Source of the DNA: Blastocatellia bacterium | Lineage (GTDB): Bacteria > Acidobacteriota > Blastocatellia > UBA7656 > JADIYM01 | Length of the DNA stretch: 64,000 nucleotides | Direction of reading: 5' to 3' | NCBI GenBank assembly: GCA_021463145.1 | Contig: JAJTWZ010000002.1 | Coordinates: forward strand, 1 to 64,000 | Part shown: positions 28,205 to 36,594 of the stretch, piece by piece | How the letters are laid out: every line of letters begins with the position of its first letter | Position numbering within the stretch: position 1 is the first letter of the stretch | Program-made: the position numbers and the translations under genes | The notes under the pieces: generated by a model | The model's input: only the letters and a program-made list of their open reading frames with translations | Told to the model about the DNA's origin: nothing | Database searches by the model: none

Positions 28205-29026
28205 GTGAACTTCACCGGAAAGAGCGCGATCGTTACCGGCGCATCGTCGGGAATCGGGCGAGAGCTTGCAGTCGCGCTGGCCCGCGAGGGCGCGCACCTG
28301 ACGCTCGCCGCGCGCGACGGCGGCGTACTCGACGAAGTCGTCCGCGAATGTGAAGCAGCGGGCGGACGCGCGATCGCGGTTCCGACCGACGTCGCCGATC
28401 AGGCGGCGTGCAGTGCGCTCGTCGATGCGTGCGTGCAGAAGTACGGGCGCATAGACGTGCTCGTGAACAACGCCGGGATCTCGATGTGGGGACGGTTCGA
28501 CGAGATGACCGATCTCGGAATGGTCGAGCGGATCATGCGCGTGAACTATTTCGGCGCCGTCTACTGCACTCACGCGGCGCTACCCCACCTCAAGGCGGCG
28601 AAGGGCCTGCTGGTGGCGGTTTCTTCGTTGACGGGAAAGACGGGGGTTCCGACTCGAACGGCATACTCGGCAAGTAAGCACGCGATGCAGGGGTTCTTCG
28701 ATTCACTGCGCATCGAGTTGTTGGGGACCGGGGTCGACGTCCTGGTCGTGAGTCCCGGATTCGTGGCCACGCCAATTCGTGACCGGGCTCTTGGACCAGA
28801 CGGAAAGCCTCGCGGCGCAAGTCCTCGCGACGAGGACAAAGGCAATATGCCGGTCGAGGAATGCGTTCGGCAGATACTGGCGGCAATGCGTGGACGGCGG
28901 CGCGAGCTGGTGATGACGCTGACGGGCAAAGTTGGCGTCATTGTGAAGACCTTCGCACCCGGGATCGTAGACCGGCTTGCCGCGCGCATGAGCCGTGAAC
29001 GGAACAAGCGGTCATCGGGAAAATAG
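28205..29026 (+). CDS. short-chain dehydrogenase/reductase (classical SDR)
   Basis: A 273-residue NAD(P)-dependent oxidoreductase. The cofactor motif 'TGASSGIG' (residues 10-17), 'VLVNNAGIS', the catalytic serine region 'AVSSLTGKTG' and the active-site 'YSASKHA' (Y-x3-K) are all in place. The Arg-containing start 'AARDGG' after beta-2 hints at NADP. The substrate is unknown. The GTG at 28205 is chosen because the protein then begins right before the Rossmann fold, with ggag 9 nt upstream. Confidence 0.93.
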   Translation: MNFTGKSAIVTGASSGIGRELAVALAREGAHLTLAARDGGVLDEVVRECEAAGGRAIAVPTDVADQAACSALVDACVQKYGRIDVLVNNAGISMWGRFDEMTDLGMVERIMRVNYFGAVYCTHAALPHLKAAKGLLVAVSSLTGKTGVPTRTAYSASKHAMQGFFDSLRIELLGTGVDVLVVSPGFVATPIRDRALGPDGKPRGASPRDEDKGNMPVEECVRQILAAMRGRRRELVMTLTGKVGVIVKTFAPGIVDRLAARMSRERNKRSSGK

Positions 29027-29155
29027 GCCGCCCACACGCCTGCTGCGTACCCCCTGCAACGAAACGAGTAGAGGACATGCGTATACGCACGGCCGTTTTC
29101 CAAGCGGCGGACCTCACCGCCGGCTTTGGCCGGGTCTCCGGACCGCTCCGTGCGG

Positions 29156-30862
29156 CTAGACCAGCGGGTCCCTCGGAACTTTGGGTGGCGACTGCTCGAC
29201 GGGAGGCACCACCACGGTCTGGGAACCGCTGGCAAACTCGATCCCGAGACGCTTCGCCAGCTTGAGAATCTCGAGTGCGAACTCGTGCCGCAACAGATTC
29301 TCGGTAGGCGTATCCGGCGCTTCGAACGCCACAACGAGGAGCACGTCGAAAGCCCCCGACGAGAACCCGTGCAACGCCGCCGTGGCACGATCCTGATGCA
29401 TCGTCGCCGGCCTCGCCTTCACCAGCTCGAGAATTCCATCGCAGAACCGTTCGATCTGCTCCGGCGAAGTCGACTGATCCAACTGAATCGTTCCCTTCCA
29501 CCGGCGCCAACGCCGCATTCCGAGATTCTCAACCGCAGTCGCCGTCAACACCAGGTTCGGCATCGTCACGAGCGAGTCATCCAGCGTCCGAATCCGCGTG
29601 CTTCGAAGCCCGACCTCTTCCACCTTGCCGTCCACCGTTCCGATCTTCACCCAGTCGCCCGCTCGAAACGGCTTGTCCAGAATGACCGTCAACGACCCGA
29701 AGAAGTTCCCCAACGTGTCCTTGGCCGCAAGCGCGATCGCCACGCCGCCGAGACCGAGACCCGCAAGCAGTCCGGTGATCTCCACGTCGAAATTCGACGC
29801 GAACACCGAGATCGCAACTACGGCGATGACGATCCGCATCGACGTCCTCACCAGAGGCACCAGCAACAGGTCGATAGTCGAATCGGCCATCGACGCGCGC
29901 TTGCGCAACGACAGCATCCCGAGCTCGAGCAGCCCGAAAATCGAAAGCACCGTCGCAAGCACGGCGATCAGCCGGGCTCCGACAAGCAACACCGTATGCA
30001 TCCACAATGGCAGTCCGAGCCAGGTCAGCGCGTACAGCCAGAGGATTGCCATCAACAGCATCCCGACCGGATTGAAACCCCTCCGGACCTCGAGGTCAGT
30101 CAGTGACGTCCATCGGCGCCGGATCAGCCTGCCGGCCGTAGAAGCGAGCAGGAGCGCGATACCCCGCCATACCGCTATTCCCACGATCGTGCAGGCCAGG
30201 AGCCCGAGCCACTGCCACGCTTCGAGTCCCACAACCCGATTCCGCATGAATGCCGGCATGTGCCGCCGCGCAAACTGGTAACGCGACTCGATCTTCGGCT
30301 CGCCCTTCGCCTCGCGCACGACGTCGCGCGATTCGAACGTGCGGAGCAGCGCCGGGATGGCGGCCACCGTGCCGCGAGTGAACAACCAGCGGCCGGACTT
30401 CTTTCTCGCAATCGAGATCTCGCCCTCCGGCGAGCTATAGAACACCCACGGGTCGCCCTCGGGATCGTCCGGTACCCGATCGACGTCGATGTACTCGATG
30501 CGGTCGATTACATCCTTGAGATGAATTGCCAGTTCCGGTCCCTTCGTCTCCCACAGCGACTGCGGCAGCGCCCCGAGATCCAGACACCTCGATGCGAGGC
30601 GCATATCCTGACTGCCGGGCTCGGCCGTGCCAAATGCTCCGAGGAACGTCCGGATGGTCGCGCGAGCGGATGCGAACTCGCGCTCGACGGGTTCGGCCGC
30701 CTCATCCGGTGCTTCCGGCTTCGAGGGCGCCGCGTTCGACGCCCGAGGCACGCCAGGCAGACCGGGAATCGTCTGCGCGAACACCGCTCGTGGCAGCAAC
30801 AATGCAACCAGCATCGCGAGTCCGATCGCGGCGCTCGCCAGCTCGATTCGCAGGATTCTCAT
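29156..30862 (-). CDS. MscS-family mechanosensitive channel
   Basis: A 568-residue membrane protein. It has a signal peptide (1-29), a ~180-residue periplasmic domain ('LDLGALPQSLWETKGPELA') found in MscS proteins of related phyla, then about five transmembrane helices. The pore helix and beta-domain junction are clear: 'GLLAGLGLGGVAIALAAKDT' followed by 'FFGSLTVILDKPFRAGDWVKI', the MscS core. The cytoplasmic vestibule follows. It should open under membrane tension to release solutes on hypo-osmotic shock. The ATG at 30862 overlaps the stop of the upstream kinase gene by 4 nt, so channel and kinase are translationally coupled. Confidence 0.92.
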   Translation of the reverse strand: MRILRIELASAAIGLAMLVALLLPRAVFAQTIPGLPGVPRASNAAPSKPEAPDEAAEPVEREFASARATIRTFLGAFGTAEPGSQDMRLASRCLDLGALPQSLWETKGPELAIHLKDVIDRIEYIDVDRVPDDPEGDPWVFYSSPEGEISIARKKSGRWLFTRGTVAAIPALLRTFESRDVVREAKGEPKIESRYQFARRHMPAFMRNRVVGLEAWQWLGLLACTIVGIAVWRGIALLLASTAGRLIRRRWTSLTDLEVRRGFNPVGMLLMAILWLYALTWLGLPLWMHTVLLVGARLIAVLATVLSIFGLLELGMLSLRKRASMADSTIDLLLVPLVRTSMRIVIAVVAISVFASNFDVEITGLLAGLGLGGVAIALAAKDTLGNFFGSLTVILDKPFRAGDWVKIGTVDGKVEEVGLRSTRIRTLDDSLVTMPNLVLTATAVENLGMRRWRRWKGTIQLDQSTSPEQIERFCDGILELVKARPATMHQDRATAALHGFSSGAFDVLLVVAFEAPDTPTENLLRHEFALEILKLAKRLGIEFASGSQTVVVPPVEQSPPKVPRDPLV

Positions 30863-33444
30863 CGACTGCCGATCTCCCTTACGAGCCTTATTCCGAGATT
30901 CGACGTGCGGAAGAGCGGAATCGTCCGTACTCGAGTTGCCGAACGGCAGTTCGTCATACCAGAAATCCACGACCCACCTCGAGCTATCCGCACACCGGTT
31001 TCGACCAGCGGGTGTCCGAGCTCGGGTTCCGGCTCGGCAGAGGCCTCCTCGGCCGAGACCAGATCTATCACGTCGGCGGCCCATTGCAGGACTCCGCCCG
31101 CAAGATCTCGAACGCCATAAGGACTCTCGTCCGTTTCGAACGCCCCGATCGGTTCGGGTTGGTGAACGCCGGGGCGCGATTCGCGGGTCTTGCTGAATGC
31201 CGAGTCGAACCCGTCGCCCCAGGGAAAGAACCGCTCGTCGGCGCCACGAGCCGCCTTCTCCCACTCGAACTCGGTTGGCAACCGGTACGTCGCGCCGTCG
31301 CGCTGGCCCAGCCACCGCGCGTAGGCCACTGCGTCGAACCAGTCGATGCTGTCGACTGGCAAGTCCCACACCTGGGCTTCCGAACAGTAGTCGCGGCCCG
31401 CACCTTCAATGAGGTGGCTCCAGTCGGGTTCCCAACCGTCCGGCCCCATTCGAACGAGACCCGAATCGTCGATGGCGGCGCCTGGCCGCCGCTTCTGGGC
31501 CCACTCCGGGTGATCCGCGGCCAGTTCGTTGACGAACCGGAGATACTCACGATAGGTCACCGGAAATCGCGAGATCGCGAACCCCCCGACGTGCACCTCA
31601 CGTCTCGGAATCGAACCGATTGCAAGCGAGTCTCCGCCGACAATGCAAGATCCTTCCGGCACGTAAACGAATCCCTCGCCAATCGCTTCGCCGGTGAGCA
31701 ACGCCACGTGTACGCCGGACCATTCGCCACGCCGGATCTGAACGGGGCGCCGCACGTCGCGAAATCCCTCGCGGCGAAGCACCAGAAGATAGCTTCCCGG
31801 ATCCAGTTCAGTTTCCGGAAGCGGCGTCATGCCGAGCAGCCTCTCGCCTGCCGGCACGAGCTGCCTCAGGCGGGACGAATATCTGTAAGCGATCACTTTC
31901 GCGCCGGGAGGATCGGTCGTCACGGTGACGCTGCCGCGCGCCGCGATCGCAGTCGTGTAGCGGCCGTCGTCGACTTCCCGAACCAGGGATTCGTAGTAGA
32001 TCCGGCGAGGCGTGTCGCGATCCATCGCCGCCTGTTCCGCGCATTTCCAATACAGATCGGCCAGTCCGGCGCGAGCCCCGGCGCAATCCGCATCGTGTCC
32101 GAGCGCCTGCGAATAGAGCTCGACGGCCGTAGCGAGCGTCTGGGCGCGCTCGGTCTCGATTTCCACGACCCGCTCCTCGAGCGTCCACGCCGGAGCCTTT
32201 TTCTCGATGGGTTCCCAGGACCGCACTGCTTCGAGTTGCCGTCGCGCCTCACGGGCAACGCGGTCGCGCTCGTCGCCGAGTTCGGCGTAACGTGCCGCGA
32301 CCGGGCCGGCAAGTTCCACCAGCCGGGCGGCCTCCTCGCGCCGCCGCACGCGCTCCTTTGCGCCCTCGAGGAACGCCTCCACCTCGTCGGCAACCGCACT
32401 GGCCGAATTCGGCCGTTCGCTCTTGGACTTCGACAGCATCTTCACGCAGAGGTCGTTGAGGACCAGCGGACATGCGTGAACGAAATCGCGCGGAGGCGTG
32501 GGGGTATGAGTAATCGTGCGGACGATCGTATTCATGGCCGTCTCGCCTGTGAACGGCCGCCCGCCGGTCAGGATCTCGTAGAGAATGACTCCGAGGGCGA
32601 ATATGTCCGATCGGTGGTCGATGCGTCCGTGTTCGGCGGAGATCTGTTCGGGCGGCATGTAACCGGGCGTCCCGCCGATCGTGACGAATTGCGAATCGTC
32701 GTCGGCGAGGCATTCATCGGTAGTTTCGGCGAGCTCCGTGACTCGATGGGCGAGTCCCCAGTCGGCCACGTAGACTTCGCCGTAGTCGCCGAGCAGCACG
32801 TTGTCCGGCTTGAGGTCGCAGTGGACGATTCCCTCGGCGTGCGCATAGGCCATCGCCCGGCAGATCTGGACGAATACCGTGCACAAGCGCGCCAGCGGCC
32901 ATTCTTCGCGGCTCGAGTCCGGGCCCAGGACCGACCGCATCGACCGCTGTTTCACGATCCGCATCGTGTAGAACGGCTGGCCGTCCGGCAGTGTGCCGAG
33001 GTCGTAGACGGGGACGATCCCCGGATGCTCCAACTGTGCGGTAATCGCTGCCTCACGCAGGAAGTGCCCGGCGCGATCGGGACGCGGGTCCTCGCGCTCG
33101 AGCAAGGTCTTCAGCGCGATCGTGCGTCCGATGGCGCGGTCGCGGGCGGCAACCACTCTTCCTTCTCCACCCTGCCCAAGCAGCTTCCCTATCGTGTAGC
33201 GAGGCGTCTCGAATGACTCGCCGGACTGGCCGATGGCGTGCGCTGCCCGCTCGAGCGCGGCGGCAATGTCCGGGTTGAGCGCGGTAATTTCGGCGCCGAG
33301 GCGCGCGATTCCGTTGAGAGCTACGAAGGTGCGCGGCGAGTTGCCGGCGATCGCATCGGCGGATTCCCGCGGCGCGAGCGGCCTGCCATCGGGTCCGACT
33401 CTGACGGTCGGTTCGTCGAAGTACTCGTCGGAAGGCACGCGCAC
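30859..33444 (-). CDS. Ser/Thr protein kinase fused to PEGA and SUMF1 (formylglycine-generating-like) domains
   Basis: An 861-residue multidomain protein. Kinase domain ~83-375: glycine loop 'GKLLGQGGEGRVV', Lys112 in 'IALKTLL', catalytic loop 'HCDLKPDN' (Asp210), and 'DWG' (Asp228) in place of DFG, a frequent bacterial variant. A coiled helical region (~375-500) and a PEGA-type beta domain (~505-585, 'GSVTVTTDPPGAKVI') follow. Residues ~595-861 are a SUMF1/FGE-type sulfatase-modifying fold ('FVYVPEGSCIVGG', 'YRLPTEFEWEKAARG', 'RIARGGSWISGMTNC'). The FGE active-site cysteine pair is not intact: one position is Ser, one Cys remains. No transmembrane helix was seen. The start may be GTG 33444 or 33438. 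Confidence 0.9.
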   Translation of the reverse strand: MRVPSDEYFDEPTVRVGPDGRPLAPRESADAIAGNSPRTFVALNGIARLGAEITALNPDIAAALERAAHAIGQSGESFETPRYTIGKLLGQGGEGRVVAARDRAIGRTIALKTLLEREDPRPDRAGHFLREAAITAQLEHPGIVPVYDLGTLPDGQPFYTMRIVKQRSMRSVLGPDSSREEWPLARLCTVFVQICRAMAYAHAEGIVHCDLKPDNVLLGDYGEVYVADWGLAHRVTELAETTDECLADDDSQFVTIGGTPGYMPPEQISAEHGRIDHRSDIFALGVILYEILTGGRPFTGETAMNTIVRTITHTPTPPRDFVHACPLVLNDLCVKMLSKSKSERPNSASAVADEVEAFLEGAKERVRRREEAARLVELAGPVAARYAELGDERDRVAREARRQLEAVRSWEPIEKKAPAWTLEERVVEIETERAQTLATAVELYSQALGHDADCAGARAGLADLYWKCAEQAAMDRDTPRRIYYESLVREVDDGRYTTAIAARGSVTVTTDPPGAKVIAYRYSSRLRQLVPAGERLLGMTPLPETELDPGSYLLVLRREGFRDVRRPVQIRRGEWSGVHVALLTGEAIGEGFVYVPEGSCIVGGDSLAIGSIPRREVHVGGFAISRFPVTYREYLRFVNELAADHPEWAQKRRPGAAIDDSGLVRMGPDGWEPDWSHLIEGAGRDYCSEAQVWDLPVDSIDWFDAVAYARWLGQRDGATYRLPTEFEWEKAARGADERFFPWGDGFDSAFSKTRESRPGVHQPEPIGAFETDESPYGVRDLAGGVLQWAADVIDLVSAEEASAEPEPELGHPLVETGVRIARGGSWISGMTNCRSATRVRTIPLFRTSNLGIRLVREIGSR

Positions 33445-33539
33445 AGGGTAGCGCGACGAACGAAGTTATCGCGAGCGAAGCGGGCAAGCGAGGCAAAGAT
33501 TCGGACAAGGCCCGCGCTGCGCGGTCGCTGACGATGGCA

Positions 33540-33648
33540 GTGACGCGTTGGCCGTTCCGCGATCGCAGAGGATTACCGTGACGCGTTGGCTGCGGAGCGG
33601 TCACAGAGGATTACCGCGATACGTTGACCGCGGTCACAGACGATAGCC
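33540..33648. repeat. imperfect ~38-bp tandem repeats
   Basis: Two 38-bp copies (33540-33577 and 33578-33615) both begin 'gtgacgcgttggc' and end 'cagaggattacc'. A shorter degenerate third copy occupies 33616-33648, and a fragment of another ('gcggtcgctgacgatggca') lies immediately before. Divergence is concentrated in the middle of the unit. No reading frame of interest passes through. Confidence 0.8.
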
Positions 33649-33691
33649 GGGGGTCACGGCGGTGAGCGAAGCGATCCGTCGTGACCCCCGG
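33647..33691. repeat. 16-bp-stem inverted repeat, possible terminator
   Basis: CCGGGGGTCACG (33647-33658) and CGTGACCCCCGG (33680-33691) are exact reverse complements. Four more pairs (one G-U) extend the stem inwards, leaving a 13-nt loop. It lies 130 nt past the stop of the minus-strand glycosylase gene, so it could end that transcript. The lack of a T-run and its location beside tandem repeats also fit a REP-type mobile palindrome. Confidence 0.75.
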
Positions 33692-33821
33692 TCCGCCCAC
33701 CCAAATCGACCCGACCGCGGAGCGGTCGCACCCGACGGCGAAAGCGTGCGACTTCGAATCGCTTCGACCTGCTTGCGTCAACTCGCGAAGAAGTTCCGAA
33801 GACCAAGACCCTCGCCGCGCC

Positions 33822-34481
33822 CTATTCGGGAGTAACGCTGCGCCAAAGGTACCAACTCGCAACCGTTCGAAACGGCCGCCAGGCCTCACCCGCCTCGAGA
33901 ACGGCCTTTGGCTTCGGTAACTCGGGCAATTCGAGCAGCGCCTGAACTCCCTTCTGAATCCCAAGGTCGAGGTCGGGCAGCACATCCGTGCGTCCCAACC
34001 GGAACATCAGGAACATCTGAGCGGACCATCGGCCAAGCCCTTTGATCCGCGTGAGCGATTCGATTACCTCTTCATCGACGCGCCCATCGAGCGCCTCGAG
34101 GTCGACGTCGCCCGAATCGACGCGCTCGGCCAGATCCTTCAGATACGAGAGCTTCTGCCGCGACAACCCCACAGAGCGCAATTCGGCGTCCGGCGTGTCG
34201 GCCACTTCCGACGGCTTCGGCGCGCGGCCTCCGTACAGCCCCTCGAACCGAGCGTGAATAGTAGCGGCGGCTTTCCCCGATAGCTGCTGGTATACGATCG
34301 CCCGGATCAACGCGTGGAAGTGCGTCCCCTCGGCGACCGGCTGGAATGTGCACGCACCGACCCGCTCCACTACCGAACGCATTCGCGGATCGCAGGCCTT
34401 CAGGTGCCGGACCGCCCTGCGCCGCAACGAATCGTCGAAGAGCGTCGGAATACCGCCTTTATTGCCAGCTCCTAACTTCAA
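33822..34481 (-). CDS. AlkA-type DNA-3-methyladenine glycosylase
   Basis: A ~219-residue HhH-GPD DNA repair glycosylase that excises alkylated purines. Seen features: 'HALIRAIVYQQLSGKAAATI' at the start of the core, the helix-hairpin-helix 'LTRIKGLGRWSAQMFLMFRL' with the lysine/glycine hairpin, and the catalytic aspartate in 'DVLPDLDLGIQKGV'. 'WRPFRTVASWYLWR' closes the domain. The start is uncertain: the frame stays open to 34781, but those extra residues would run into the divergent gene and look non-native. The TTG at 34481 gives normal family length and leaves ~100 bp for divergent promoters. Confidence 0.85.
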   Translation of the reverse strand: MKLGAGNKGGIPTLFDDSLRRRAVRHLKACDPRMRSVVERVGACTFQPVAEGTHFHALIRAIVYQQLSGKAAATIHARFEGLYGGRAPKPSEVADTPDAELRSVGLSRQKLSYLKDLAERVDSGDVDLEALDGRVDEEVIESLTRIKGLGRWSAQMFLMFRLGRTDVLPDLDLGIQKGVQALLELPELPKPKAVLEAGEAWRPFRTVASWYLWRSVTPE

Positions 34482-34584
34482 TCGGCGCCCTGTTGCATTC
34501 TCTGAACTACGGCGAGTAGCATTGCGATCTGCGTTCGTCTTTTTCACGTTCAGGTCCCAGAGGTTTTTGTGGAGCATACCATTC

Positions 34585-36594
34585 ATGACTAATTCGCTTC
34601 GCGTTATCGCGTTGGCTGTCCTGCTGCCTGGTCTATCGTCGCTTTTCATCGCGTCATCGGGCGTATCTTCGGTTCGCGCCGCCGTTCGCGAAGAATGGCT
34701 GCCGGTGACGCCGGCCGAACTGTCGCTCGCGGCTTCGTCGGTCGAACCGGGTGCCGACGCCGAAGCCTTCTTCTGGGACATCCGGGTTCAGGATCGCGAA
34801 GGCGGCGGCGACCTTCAGACGGTCTCGCAGAACTACGTGCGTCTCAAGGTCTTCAACGACCGCGGAAAGGAAACGCAGAGCAAGGTCGAAATCCCCTATA
34901 CGAACAGGGCGAGGATCGCGAATATCGCCGCGCGGACCATCAAGCCCGATGGCACGATCGTGGAACTCGAACCGAACGCAGTGTTCGACCGCACGATCGT
35001 CAAGTTCGGCAACATCAAGGTGAACGTGAAATCGTTTGCCATGCCCGCGGTCGAGCCTGGCTGCATCCTCGAGTACCGGTGGCAGGAGACCGGTCCCGCG
35101 AGGATCTATCAGAGGCTTACCGTGCAGCGAGACCTGCCCGTACAGCGCGTGACCTACCACATCAAGCCCTTCAACGCCCCCGGCTTCGAGCTTGGAATGC
35201 GCTTCAAGCCGTTCAATTGCGAGCCGTCGGGGCTGCAGAAGGAGGGCGGCGGGTTCTACAAGACCGAGATTCTCAACGTAAAGGCATTTCGCGAAGAGCC
35301 GCACATGCCGCCCGAGGATTTCGTCCGGGCGTGGATCCTGCTTATGTACACGGAAGACACGGGCAAGCCGGCCGACGTTTACTGGTCGGAGTACGGAAAG
35401 GACGTCTTCAACCGTACGAAGTCGGTATTCAAGGTGTCGGATGAAGTTCGCCGGATCGCTGCAGAGGTAACCGCGGGCGCAACGACCGATGCCGAGAAGA
35501 TCGAACGTATCCACACGTTTTGCCGAACGAAGATCAAGAACACGTCGGATGACGCTTCCGGCCTGACCGACGACGAGCGCGCGAAGCTCAAGGACAACAA
35601 GAACGCCAGCGATACGCTCAAGTCGATGCAGGGCACCGGTGACGACATCAACGTCGTGTTTGCCGCAATGTGCACTGCCGCTGGCTTCGAAGTGCGTCCG
35701 GCGGCCGTCTCCGATCGCGGCGATTTTCTCTTCGACAAGTCGTTCACGAATCCTTATTTCCTCCAGGCCGTCGACATCGCCGTCAAGGTTGGAGGCGCCT
35801 GGACGATCTACGATCCGGCGAGCGCCTACGTACCGGCGGGCATGCTTGGCTGGCGCGAAGAGAACACACAAGTCCTGGTTACCGATCCGAAGGAACCCGT
35901 ATGGGTCCGGGCGAATCTCACGTCTGCCGACGTGTCGAAGGAAACCCGTACCGGCACATTCGTCCTCTCCGAGGACGGAACGCTCGAGGGCGACGTGCGT
36001 ATCGAGTATGAAGGCCATCCGAGCATCGACTGGAAAGAGTTCTATGACGATGAATCGCCTGGAGAACGCGAGAAGGCCATCATCGCGGACATCCAGAGGC
36101 GCCTGTCGACGGCGGAGGTGACCAAGGTCTCCATCGAGAACGTGACCGACGTCAACAAGTCTTTCGCTGTCGGATACCACCTTCGAATTCCCGGCTTCGC
36201 CCAGCGCACTGGCAAGCGGATCTTCTTCCAGCCGGCATTCTTTCGATCGAATGTCGCGCCGCGGTTCACGGCAACGGAACGAAAGCACCTTATCTGCTTT
36301 CAGTACCCGTTTACGGAGATCGATTCCGTGACGATCACCCTGCCCGACGGTTACGAGCTCGAGAGCGCCGATCAGCCCGAGACGCTCAGCCTTGGCCGCG
36401 TTGGCGGTTACGACGTCAAGATTCTCACGTCAAAAGACGGTCGAATGGTCAAGCACGAGCGCAGTCTCAAGTTTGGCGCCGACGGTTCGATCTTCTTCCC
36501 TGCAGCCGGCTACGCAACCATCAAGAGAGCCTTTGACGCAATCCACAAGTCCGACGGTCATATGCTCACGCTGCGGCAGAAGGCGGCCAGCTGA
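34585..36594 (+). CDS. exported DUF3857/transglutaminase-like protein lacking catalytic residues
   Basis: A 669-residue exported protein: signal peptide (1-33), a DUF3857 domain (~50-230, 'YVRLKVFNDRGKE', 'IKPDGTIVELEP'), then a transglutaminase-like fold (~285-420) and a C-terminal beta domain. Aligned by eye with the next gene, the catalytic Cys position is Gly352 ('QGTGDDINVVFAAM' instead of 'YGDCKDKANLMLAM') and the His position is not His (~393), while the Asp (Asp410, 'IYDPAS') remains. It is therefore probably a non-catalytic partner. Its stop overlaps the ATG of the catalytic-looking paralogue by one nucleotide (TGATG). Confidence 0.88.
   Translation: MTNSLRVIALAVLLPGLSSLFIASSGVSSVRAAVREEWLPVTPAELSLAASSVEPGADAEAFFWDIRVQDREGGGDLQTVSQNYVRLKVFNDRGKETQSKVEIPYTNRARIANIAARTIKPDGTIVELEPNAVFDRTIVKFGNIKVNVKSFAMPAVEPGCILEYRWQETGPARIYQRLTVQRDLPVQRVTYHIKPFNAPGFELGMRFKPFNCEPSGLQKEGGGFYKTEILNVKAFREEPHMPPEDFVRAWILLMYTEDTGKPADVYWSEYGKDVFNRTKSVFKVSDEVRRIAAEVTAGATTDAEKIERIHTFCRTKIKNTSDDASGLTDDERAKLKDNKNASDTLKSMQGTGDDINVVFAAMCTAAGFEVRPAAVSDRGDFLFDKSFTNPYFLQAVDIAVKVGGAWTIYDPASAYVPAGMLGWREENTQVLVTDPKEPVWVRANLTSADVSKETRTGTFVLSEDGTLEGDVRIEYEGHPSIDWKEFYDDESPGEREKAIIADIQRRLSTAEVTKVSIENVTDVNKSFAVGYHLRIPGFAQRTGKRIFFQPAFFRSNVAPRFTATERKHLICFQYPFTEIDSVTITLPDGYELESADQPETLSLGRVGGYDVKILTSKDGRMVKHERSLKFGADGSIFFPAAGYATIKRAFDAIHKSDGHMLTLRQKAAS

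Larger units (their letters stand above)
33445..33821. other. intergenic region with tandem repeats and a long hairpin
   Basis: A 377-bp gap between the AlkA-type glycosylase gene and the kinase gene, both on the minus strand. It is structured: tandem ~38-bp repeats at 33540-33648 and a 16-bp-stem hairpin at 33647-33691. The kinase promoter should lie in 33445-33540. No gene was recognised. Confidence 0.7.

Noticed and set aside
30859-33444. Dead kinase because of DWG instead of DFG
   Set aside because: The Lys, HxDLKPxN and metal-binding Asp are all present; DWG is a common variant in bacterial Ser/Thr kinases.
34482-34781. N-terminal extension of the AlkA-type glycosylase
   Set aside because: The added ~100 residues are low-complexity, would overlap the start of the divergent DUF3857 gene, and exceed family length.
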